This document shows positions 15,244-21,403 of a stretch of 27,475 nucleotides of DNA, one piece after another (within the stretch, counting starts at the first letter, position 1; each line of letters starts with the position of its first letter). Position numbers and translations under genes: made by a program. The notes under the pieces are model-generated. The model saw only the letters and a program-made list of their open reading frames with translations, was not told where the DNA came from and did no database searches. Source of the DNA: Pseudomonadota bacterium (GTDB lineage Bacteria; Pseudomonadota; Gammaproteobacteria; Steroidobacterales; Steroidobacteraceae); NCBI GenBank assembly GCA_021850555.1, contig JAJZLX010000176.1, forward strand, positions 1 through 27,475. Direction: 5' to 3'.

Positions 15244-15929
15244 GGCCCGCTCCTCCTTCTGCTGCGGGGCATGTACTTGAAGCCCGACAGGATGGAGTCG
15301 AAGATGCCGACGTGCTCGACGGTGGAGGAAAGCACCACGAAATACATGTGCGCCGTGGCGAACACGAGGATCACCCACATGCCGATGTGATGGATGAGGT
15401 GCGCCATCTGCAGGCCGCCGAAGATCGGGATCAGGAAGACGAACGCGCGCATCGGCGATCCGACCGGCGCATAGACCGTATAGAGAGCGAGCCCGGTGGA
15501 GATCATCACGAAGTAGACGCCGAAGATGATCGCGTAGGTGAGACCCGCGAGCGCGTTGTGTCCGACATACTCGTCCGGCTCCCGGCCGAGGAAGGTGTAG
15601 AAGCGCAACGTGGTCCACAGGCTGCGCAGCCGCCTGCGCGAGGCCGGAATGAGATCCGACCAGCGCGCAAAGCTGTTGCCGGCGAAGGCCCAGTACACGC
15701 GCACCAGCACGCACAGCGTAAACACGATCGAGGTGTACACGTGCACCTCGCGCATCCTCGCCATGAGCAGCTCGCCGCTCGCGAACGGGTTGCCGATGTA
15801 GTAGCCGGTGACCGCCAGGATGACGATCGAGAAGAAGAGCAGCCAGTGCACGAGGCGCACCGGCAGCTCCCACACGTAAACCCGGTGAAGGTTGACCTTG
15901 TAGGGATTCTCCCCGGGCACGGCGTTCAT
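15240..15929 (-). CDS. hupC: NiFe-hydrogenase b-type cytochrome subunit
   Basis: A 229-residue polytopic membrane protein of the HupC/HyaC/HoxZ family. It anchors the periplasmic hydrogenase and passes electrons from H2 to the quinone pool via b-hemes. Visible features are ENPYKVNLHRVYVWELPVRLVHW at the start, helix segments around 28-46, 63-80, 123-145 and 185-205, and candidate heme His residues in VHWLLFF, REVHVYTSI and the late MAHLIHHIGMWV block. The ATG at 15929 overlaps the large-subunit stop as ATGA. Length and motifs are typical of the family. Confidence 0.94.
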   Translation of the reverse strand: MNAVPGENPYKVNLHRVYVWELPVRLVHWLLFFSIVILAVTGYYIGNPFASGELLMARMREVHVYTSIVFTLCVLVRVYWAFAGNSFARWSDLIPASRRRLRSLWTTLRFYTFLGREPDEYVGHNALAGLTYAIIFGVYFVMISTGLALYTVYAPVGSPMRAFVFLIPIFGGLQMAHLIHHIGMWVILVFATAHMYFVVLSSTVEHVGIFDSILSGFKYMPRSRRRSGP

Positions 15930-17635
15930 GAGGCCCTCACTCTCGCCAGCTCTCGCCGGCTCGCGTCGACGACGTGCACCCCGCAGGCCATGCAGGGGTC
16001 GAAGGAATGCACCGTGCGCAGGATCTCGAGCGGCTGATCGGGCTTGGCGACCGGCGTGCCCTCGAGCGAGGACTCGTAGGGGCCGGGCTGACCTTGGGCA
16101 TCGCGCGGACCGGCGTTCCAGGTGCTCGGCACGACGCACTGGTATTTCGCGATCTTGCCGTCGCGGATGTGCACCCAGTGCCCGAGCGCCCCGCGCGGGG
16201 CCTCGTGAAAGCCCGCGCCGAAGCAGTCCTTGGGCCAGGTGCTCGGGTCCCAGTGCGAGGTGTCCTGGATGCGAAAGTCCCGGCGGGCCATCTGCTCGGC
16301 GAGCGCCTCCACCCACATCCCCATCGACTCGACCAGCACCTGCGCCTCGATGGCGCGCGCGGCGATGCGCCCCAGCGTGGAGAACAGCGCGCTCGGGGGC
16401 GCGCCGAGTTGCTTCAGCGCGGCATCGATCAGCGTCTTGGCCCGCGAGGGCCGGTCGAGCCCATAGGCGATCAGCATGCGCGCGAGCGGACCGACCTGCA
16501 TCGGCGCCCCGTCATAGCGCGGGGACTTCAGCCAGGAGTACTTCTCCTCGACGTTCAGGCGTTTGAAGGGCGGCTTCGGCCCGGTGAAGTTCGGACGGGT
16601 CTCGCCATGGTAGGGATTGAGCGCCTGCTCGTTGCCGACGCTGTAGTCGTACCAGGAATGGGTGACGTACTCGGCGATCTTCGCCTGATCCACGGAGGCG
16701 ATCTGCGTCAGATCCTGCGCGTGGATGACGCCCGAGGGGATGTAGAGCATCGGGTGCGGGCTGTCATCCATCGGAAAGTCACCGTAGGACAGATAGTTCG
16801 ACACCCCGGAGCCGATCGAGAACCAGTCCTTGTAGAACGAGGCGACCGCGAGCACATCGGGAACATAGACGCGGCTTACGAAGTCCACCCCCTCGGCCAC
16901 GAGCTTGCGCAACTGGGCGATGGTGTCGAGGTTGAGGGACGCCTGCGCGTCCGGGTCCACCGGGGTCGCCATGCCCCCGACGAGGAAGCTCTGCAGGTGC
17001 GGGTTCTTGCCGCCGAGGATCGCGTGGATCTTCACGAAGCGTCGCTGGAAGTCGAGAGCCTCCAGATAGTGCGCGAGGGCCATCAGGTTCGCCTCCGGCG
17101 GCAGCCGGTAGGCCGGATGTCCCCAGTAGGCGTTGGCGAAGATGCCGAGCTGGCCGCGCTCGACGAACGCCTTTACCCGCTCGCGCACGTCGGAGAAATA
17201 CGCCGTGCTCGAGAGCGGCCAGTCGGAGATCGACTGCGCGAGCTTGGCGGTCTTCGCCGGATCGGCGCTGAGGGCGCTCACGATGTCCACCCAGTCGAGC
17301 GCCTGCAGGTGATAGAAGTGAATCACATGGTCGTGCACCTGCTGTGTCGCGATGATGAGGTTGCGCAGGATGCGCGCGTTCGGTGGCGGCGTCGCGCCGA
17401 TCGCGTTCTCGACCGCGCGGATCGAGGCGATGGCGTGCACCGTGGTGCACACCCCGCAGATGCGCTGGGTGAACGCCCATGCATCGCGCGGATCGCGTCC
17501 CTCGAGAATCAGCTCCACGCCACGGAACATGGTCGAGGAGGACCACGCCTTCGTGACCTTCCCGCTCTCCACCTCCGCCTCAATGCGCAGGTGCCCCTCG
17601 ATCCGGGTGATGGGATCAACGACGACGTGGGTCAT
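15926..17635 (-). CDS. hupL: Group 1 membrane-bound NiFe hydrogenase large subunit
   Basis: A 569-residue catalytic subunit. The L1 motif RICGVCTTVH (58-67) and L2 motif DPCMACGVH (546-554) provide the four Ni/Fe-binding cysteines. After His554 a 15-residue tail (VVDASRRELARVRAS) is the part expected to be removed by HupD. ITRIEGHLRIE near the start and SWYDYSVGNEQALNPYHGET-type segments are typical of group 1 uptake enzymes. It would be exported with the Tat-signal-bearing small subunit and act on the periplasmic side. The start overlaps the small-subunit stop as ATGA. The subgroup within group 1 cannot be set without a phylogeny. Confidence 0.96.
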   Translation of the reverse strand: MTHVVVDPITRIEGHLRIEAEVESGKVTKAWSSSTMFRGVELILEGRDPRDAWAFTQRICGVCTTVHAIASIRAVENAIGATPPPNARILRNLIIATQQVHDHVIHFYHLQALDWVDIVSALSADPAKTAKLAQSISDWPLSSTAYFSDVRERVKAFVERGQLGIFANAYWGHPAYRLPPEANLMALAHYLEALDFQRRFVKIHAILGGKNPHLQSFLVGGMATPVDPDAQASLNLDTIAQLRKLVAEGVDFVSRVYVPDVLAVASFYKDWFSIGSGVSNYLSYGDFPMDDSPHPMLYIPSGVIHAQDLTQIASVDQAKIAEYVTHSWYDYSVGNEQALNPYHGETRPNFTGPKPPFKRLNVEEKYSWLKSPRYDGAPMQVGPLARMLIAYGLDRPSRAKTLIDAALKQLGAPPSALFSTLGRIAARAIEAQVLVESMGMWVEALAEQMARRDFRIQDTSHWDPSTWPKDCFGAGFHEAPRGALGHWVHIRDGKIAKYQCVVPSTWNAGPRDAQGQPGPYESSLEGTPVAKPDQPLEILRTVHSFDPCMACGVHVVDASRRELARVRAS

Positions 17636-18774
17636 TTACGGTTCTCCTCGTGCGATTCGGACTCGCGCTCGCGCTCCTCGGCCTGCCCCTTGTCCTCGGG
17701 CGGCGGGCGGTGAGCGCGTCGGTGGCGGGTCACTTCCCCGATACCGTGAATGACGGCTGCGGCGGCGACCGCTCCGGTCGCTGTGAACCCGACCGGATCG
17801 AGCCATTGGCTGGCACTCACGCCGGCGACGTTCGGCAATCGCTCGTAGAAAGGCGTCATCACGTCCCAGAAGTTCGGCTCCGCGCACCCGAGGCAGGGGT
17901 GCCCGCAGCCGATCGGCCAGTTGGTGTGGCTGTTCCACTGCACGTTCGGGCAGTTCTGCGAGGTCGCCGGCCCCTTGCAGCCCATGTGGTAAAGGCAGTA
18001 CCCGTGCCGATGCGCCTCATCGCCCCACTGCTCGACGAACTGCCCGGAGTCAAAGTGCGCCCGCCGCTCGCAGGCGTCGTGGATCACCGTGCCGTAGGCA
18101 AAGAGCGGCCGTCGGTACTGATCGAGCGGCGGCCAGCGCTTCACGGTGAGGTAGTAGACAAGGAGCGCGGTGATGTTCTCCGCGTTGGCCGGGCAGGCGG
18201 AGAGGTGGATCAGGTTCTTCACCCCCGGCACCGCATCGGCGACCGACAGCGCGCGGGTGGGATTGGGGCGCGCGGCGGGCAGGCCGCCGAAAGTCGCGCA
18301 GGTGCCGACCGCCACCGTCGCCGCCGCGTTGCCGCACACTTCTCGGGCAATCTCGAGCGCCGAACGGCCCCCGACCATGCAGTAGCCGCTGTCGGCGTCG
18401 GCCGGGATCGAGCCCTCGACGAGCGCGATATACTCGCCCTTGTGCTTCGCGACCGTATCCTCGAGCGCACCCTCGGACTGGGCGCCCGCCGCCGCCATCA
18501 GCGTCTCGTGATAGTTGAGCGAGATGCTGTCCAGGATGAGATCGGCGACCGTCGGATGGCCGGCGCGCAGGAACGACTCGGTGTTGCCTGCGCAGTCCTG
18601 GAATTCCAGCCACACCAGGATCGGGCGCTTCTCGGTCTCGATGGCCCGGGCGATCGCGGCCGAGGCGGCCTTCGGCATTCCGAGCACGGCGGCCATGCCC
18701 GCGCAAAAGGTGAGAAACTCCCGGCGCGATATCCCGTGACGCTGCAAGTCCTGCATCAGCCTTGTCTGCGTCAT
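17632..18774 (-). CDS. hupS: Group 1 NiFe hydrogenase small subunit (Tat-exported), with altered proximal-cluster motif
   Basis: A 380-residue small subunit. A Tat signal (SRREFLTFC, 16-24) leads to the electron-transfer part. Proximal-cluster region: Cys61, Cys159 and Cys194 are present, but the expected fourth ligand of the CxxC pair is Asn64 (DCAGNTES). The extra cysteines of O2-tolerant [4Fe-3S] enzymes are absent (Gly63 and the GTCATFGG context). Distal-cluster residues are His232, Cys235, Cys260 and Cys266; the medial cluster has Cys275, Cys294 and Cys297, with an additional Cys290. A membrane anchor helix (about 329-346) is followed by a 34-residue highly charged tail. ATG 18774 has AAGGGG upstream; a longer upstream reading lacks support. 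Confidence 0.94.
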   Translation of the reverse strand: MTQTRLMQDLQRHGISRREFLTFCAGMAAVLGMPKAASAAIARAIETEKRPILVWLEFQDCAGNTESFLRAGHPTVADLILDSISLNYHETLMAAAGAQSEGALEDTVAKHKGEYIALVEGSIPADADSGYCMVGGRSALEIAREVCGNAAATVAVGTCATFGGLPAARPNPTRALSVADAVPGVKNLIHLSACPANAENITALLVYYLTVKRWPPLDQYRRPLFAYGTVIHDACERRAHFDSGQFVEQWGDEAHRHGYCLYHMGCKGPATSQNCPNVQWNSHTNWPIGCGHPCLGCAEPNFWDVMTPFYERLPNVAGVSASQWLDPVGFTATGAVAAAAVIHGIGEVTRHRRAHRPPPEDKGQAEERERESESHEENRK

Positions 18775-19018
18775 CTTCGTCCCCTTATTGGGTTGGTCGT
18801 GTTGATGCAGGGTGCGCGCCTCGCGCCGGACAGAAAATACGTAACGCATTCTTGCGACTACGTACAATCCCGAATCGCGCCGGCCACGGCGCCGGATGAG
18901 CCTTGGCGGGCCGATTCTGCGTTTTCTCAACCCCGGGGCGAGAGGCCGAAGCGATCCGGAGCCTGCCGACGCTGGTGCGCTCGTCCCCGCCGTGCCTCCT
19001 AACGGGAGTACCCCCGCG
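18775..19018. promoter_or_regulatory. Divergent hydrogenase / ccmI control region with two TACGTA boxes
   Basis: This 244-bp divergent region carries TACGTA at 18838-18843 and 18859-18864, 21 bp centre to centre (two helical turns). Read towards hupS, TTGTAC (18867-18862), a 17-base spacer and TTACGT (18844-18839) could be a sigma-70-like promoter, so both boxes would overlap its -35 and -10 elements. No good sigma-54 promoter of the kind used by many hup/hox operons was recognised. The box role and promoter call are inference from position and repetition. Confidence 0.5.
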
Positions 19019-20044
19019 ATGATCACGTTCCTCGCTCTGGCCGCGCTCCTCCTCGTCATCGCCGTCGGCCTGATCGCCGTGCCGCTCTTGAAGCCCGTGC
19101 GCTCGGGCGCCCTGCCCTCGGCCCGCTGGACCGCCCTCGCCTGCGCGGCCGTGCTCCTGCTCGGCTCTGCGCTGCTTTACGCGAAGCTCAGCATCGGGCC
19201 CTCGGGCCACCCCTCGAGCGCCTCGCCCCAGACCATGGTCGAGCGTCTTGTGCACCACCTCGGCCGCCATCCCGGGGATCTCGACGGCTGGATGATGCTC
19301 GGGCGCTCCTACGTCGTGTTGAAGGAATATCCGCTCGCCCTGCGCGCCTACCAGCAGGCGGACCGGGTGGCCGGTGGCAAGAACGCCGATGCGCTGCTCG
19401 GGGAGGCCGAGACGCTCATCCTCATCAACGGCGCGGAATTCCTCGGCCACGCCGGCCGGCTGATCGAGCGGGCGCTCGTGCTCGCCCCGCACGATCCGCA
19501 GGCGCTGTTCTTCGGAGCGGCGGCAGCGCTGCATCGCGGCGACCTTCCTCTGGCGCGCGCACGCTTCAACGAGCTGCTCGCGTTGAATCCTCCCGCCCCC
19601 GTCAAAACCCTCGTCGAGCAGGAACTCTCGAGCATCGACGGCAAACACTCACCAGGGGCGAGCGTGGCGGACCCCGCCGCAGCCCAGGCGGGCGCCGCGG
19701 CCGATCCGCCGGCGATCCGAGTCACGGTGCGCCTTGCGCCGGCCCTGGCCGGCCGCGCCCCGCCCGCCGCCCCGCTCTATGTATTTGTTGAGGATCCGAG
19801 GCAACCCGGACCGCCGCTCGCGGTGAAGCGCCTCTCGAGCCGCTTCCCGCGGATCGTGCAGCTCACCACCGCCGACGCCATGATCCCCGGCCGGGTCTTC
19901 ACCTCCGGGGAGCGCGTCGAGGTGATCGCTCGCATCGCCCCCTCCGGCAATCCGATGGATGCGAGCGGGGATCTGTCCGGGGAGGCGCCCGACCGGGTGG
20001 GTCAGGGGCCCATCACCGTCCTCATCAACCATGTAACCCCGTAG
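19019..20044 (+). CDS. CcmI/CycH-type cytochrome c biogenesis protein (TPR), short form
   Basis: A 341-residue protein with two membrane helices (about 3-22 and 36-55), a TPR-like region (DGWMMLGRSYVVLKEYPLALRAYQQAD, then further repeats to about 205) and a C-terminal beta domain. That domain contains IRVTVRLAPALAG, LYVFVEDP, PPLAVKRL and a VIARIAPSGNPMDASGDLSGE end, the pattern of CcmI/CycH. CcmI presents apocytochrome c to the heme ligation complex. The loop between the helices is only about 13 residues, much shorter than in standard CcmI. ATG 19019 is preceded by GGGAG; a longer upstream frame is not conserved. No other ccm genes are nearby. It probably supports maturation of the 29 c-type heme sites encoded in the locus. 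Confidence 0.82.
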   Translation: MITFLALAALLLVIAVGLIAVPLLKPVRSGALPSARWTALACAAVLLLGSALLYAKLSIGPSGHPSSASPQTMVERLVHHLGRHPGDLDGWMMLGRSYVVLKEYPLALRAYQQADRVAGGKNADALLGEAETLILINGAEFLGHAGRLIERALVLAPHDPQALFFGAAAALHRGDLPLARARFNELLALNPPAPVKTLVEQELSSIDGKHSPGASVADPAAAQAGAAADPPAIRVTVRLAPALAGRAPPAAPLYVFVEDPRQPGPPLAVKRLSSRFPRIVQLTTADAMIPGRVFTSGERVEVIARIAPSGNPMDASGDLSGEAPDRVGQGPITVLINHVTP

Positions 20045-20099
20045 CCCGCCAGTCAGGGCCGAGCCCGGGGGCCGCAGTCCGCGAGCCGGGCCGGGTCGC
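20045..20099. other. Convergent gap, weak GC-rich inverted repeat
   Basis: The short gap between the ccmI-type gene and the oppositely oriented diiron gene holds GCCCGG (20063-20068) and CCGGGC (20086-20091) with a 17-base loop. It could form a weak terminator stem, but there is no T-run on either strand. Confidence 0.25.
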
Positions 20100-20882
20100 T
20101 CACGCGGCGAGCCCCTGCGGCTGCGGGCGGACTGCCTCGGTGTCGAAGTGAGTCAGGCAGTCCTGCAGCGTGAGGAGCATGTAGTCGTAGCTTCTGCGCA
20201 CGGCGAGGCGCACCGCCTCGATCTCATCCTGCGGCGGATGGGCGCCGAGCAGGGCGGCCACGATCTCGAGCGCCTCCCAAGGATGAGCGTCGTCGTATTT
20301 GGCATGTGCGCGCAGCCAGCGCATGCCGGATTTGCGGCACACCTCGGGCAGCGATTGCGCGTACTTCTCCGAGGAACAGATGAGGTCGGCCCATTGACCG
20401 GTCACGCCCTCGATGGCGTAGTTGGTTGCGCCCATGGCCGGAGCGAGCGCAGCCCGGTCGCAGATGAACCAACACCAGTGCGAGAGCGCCGCGGAAGCGG
20501 CCGACTCCGAGCCCTGAAGCAGCCGGATCCTCGGGATCCCGGCCGCTTCCGCCCACTGCGCCCAGTACTCGCCATGGTGCTGCTCGACCCGGATGTTTCG
20601 CGTGAGGAAACCGCGGGCGAGATCGTGTCCCGGACGGCCGAACTCGAGTTTGGCGAGATTGCGACCCATGTACTGCGGGAACTGCTCGATCACCGGCCAC
20701 ACACGGATGAGAAAGTTGCGCGCCGCGCCCGGCAGCAGCGCCGCCTCCCGCATCTGCTCGAAGAGCGCATGCCTGGCAATGCGCCCCTCGAGCGGACGCA
20801 GTTCCTCGACGATTGCCTGCAGCCACTCGGGGTAGCTTCGCAGGTCCTTAAGGTCACCGGTTCTCGACCATACGCTGTTCAT
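20100..20882 (-). CDS. Heme-oxygenase-fold diiron enzyme, UndA-like / TenA-PqqC superfamily
   Basis: A 260-residue, mostly helical soluble protein with the metal pattern of heme-oxygenase-like diiron oxidases: Glu100 and His103 (VEQHHGEYW), Glu158 (NYAIEGVTG), then His193, Asp197 and His200 (HAKYDDAH). From memory, UndA (about 261 residues, 1-undecene-forming fatty-acid decarboxylase) uses metal ligands at nearly the same positions, so it is the closest named relative I can offer. Other members make p-aminobenzoate or modify different small molecules, so the substrate is unknown. ATG 20882 has GGAGC 8 bases upstream. It is convergent with the ccmI-type gene and divergent from the kinase gene; nothing ties it to the hydrogenase beyond proximity. 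Confidence 0.75.
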   Translation of the reverse strand: MNSVWSRTGDLKDLRSYPEWLQAIVEELRPLEGRIARHALFEQMREAALLPGAARNFLIRVWPVIEQFPQYMGRNLAKLEFGRPGHDLARGFLTRNIRVEQHHGEYWAQWAEAAGIPRIRLLQGSESAASAALSHWCWFICDRAALAPAMGATNYAIEGVTGQWADLICSSEKYAQSLPEVCRKSGMRWLRAHAKYDDAHPWEALEIVAALLGAHPPQDEIEAVRLAVRRSYDYMLLTLQDCLTHFDTEAVRPQPQGLAA

Positions 20883-21020
20883 CTTGGATCGCTCCACGGT
20901 TGTCTGCCGATTGGACCGACGCCGCGCCCCGAGACAACACCGGGCCCGCCCTGCTTCGCTGAGCCGTCCCTTCGCGCGCCCGTCGGCGAGGGACGATCCT
21001 ATTGCGCGCAGCCGAATGCG

Positions 21021-21045
21021 CACCGCGTCTTTAGACAGTTTGACA
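21021..21045 (+). promoter_or_regulatory. Shared 16-bp element plus TTGACA, copy 1 (kinase side)
   Basis: CACCGCGTCTTTAGAC, containing the palindromic core GTCT-TT-AGAC, is followed after three bases by a perfect -35-like TTGACA. The -10 at 17-base spacing (21063-21068, ATCCCA) is poor, so this may be an activator-dependent promoter. Copy 2 lies at 25343-25367 on the minus strand. Confidence 0.55.
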
Positions 21046-21107
21046 AGGACAGGCCTTCATGCATCCCACTCAAATCGCCGGCCTGTGGGGAATCGTCTCT
21101 GCCTGGC

Positions 21108-21133
21108 AGGGCCCCTCGAGGCGGGGGCCCTTT
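21108..21133 (+). terminator. Terminator-like hairpin in the kinase leader
   Basis: AGGGCCCC (21108-21115) and GGGGCCCT (21124-21131) form an 8-bp stem with an 8-base loop, ending in a short TTT run (21131-21133). It lies about 60 bases after the candidate promoter at 21040 and 270 bases before the kinase start, so it could end a short RNA or attenuate the kinase transcript. Confidence 0.4.
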
Positions 21134-21403
21134 GGTGCGAGGGAAAATGCGGCGGCCAAGCCGGCTCAGGCGCTTGCCTGGACGCGCTCGGATCAGAATA
21201 TTCAAAGCGTTACGTCAACTATCGCGACCAGAGCAACATTGCGCGCAGCCGTTGCGGGCTCGGGGCCCCAGGCAGAGCGCGCCGGTCCGGGATCCGCCTC
21301 CCGACGCCTGCAACGCGCTGCGGCTCGATCGAATTGGCGCCGGACCGTGGTAGCGCTACAGTCCGCTTCGCGTTGCGCGTGGCGAAGATGCGGAGGACGG
21401 GGC

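Larger units (their letters stand above)
20883..21403. promoter_or_regulatory. 521-bp divergent non-coding region with operator-like element, candidate promoter and hairpin
   Basis: No convincing gene lies here; an open frame from 21059 has no family-like composition before the real kinase start. On the plus strand it holds the 16-bp element CACCGCGTCTTTAGAC (21021-21036), then TTGACA (21040-21045), and a terminator-like hairpin at 21108-21131. The element recurs upstream of the response regulator. The remaining 270 bases before the kinase ribosome-binding site (GGAGG, 21392-21396) show nothing I recognise. Confidence 0.5.

Noticed and set aside
15974..17713. 579-codon plus-strand open frame antisense to hupL
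   Set aside because: Mirror frame of the large-subunit gene; composition and lack of motifs mark it as a shadow despite its length.
18775..18895. Sigma-54 promoter for the hydrogenase operon
   Set aside because: No GG/GC pair at the required spacing with the surrounding consensus was found upstream of hupS.
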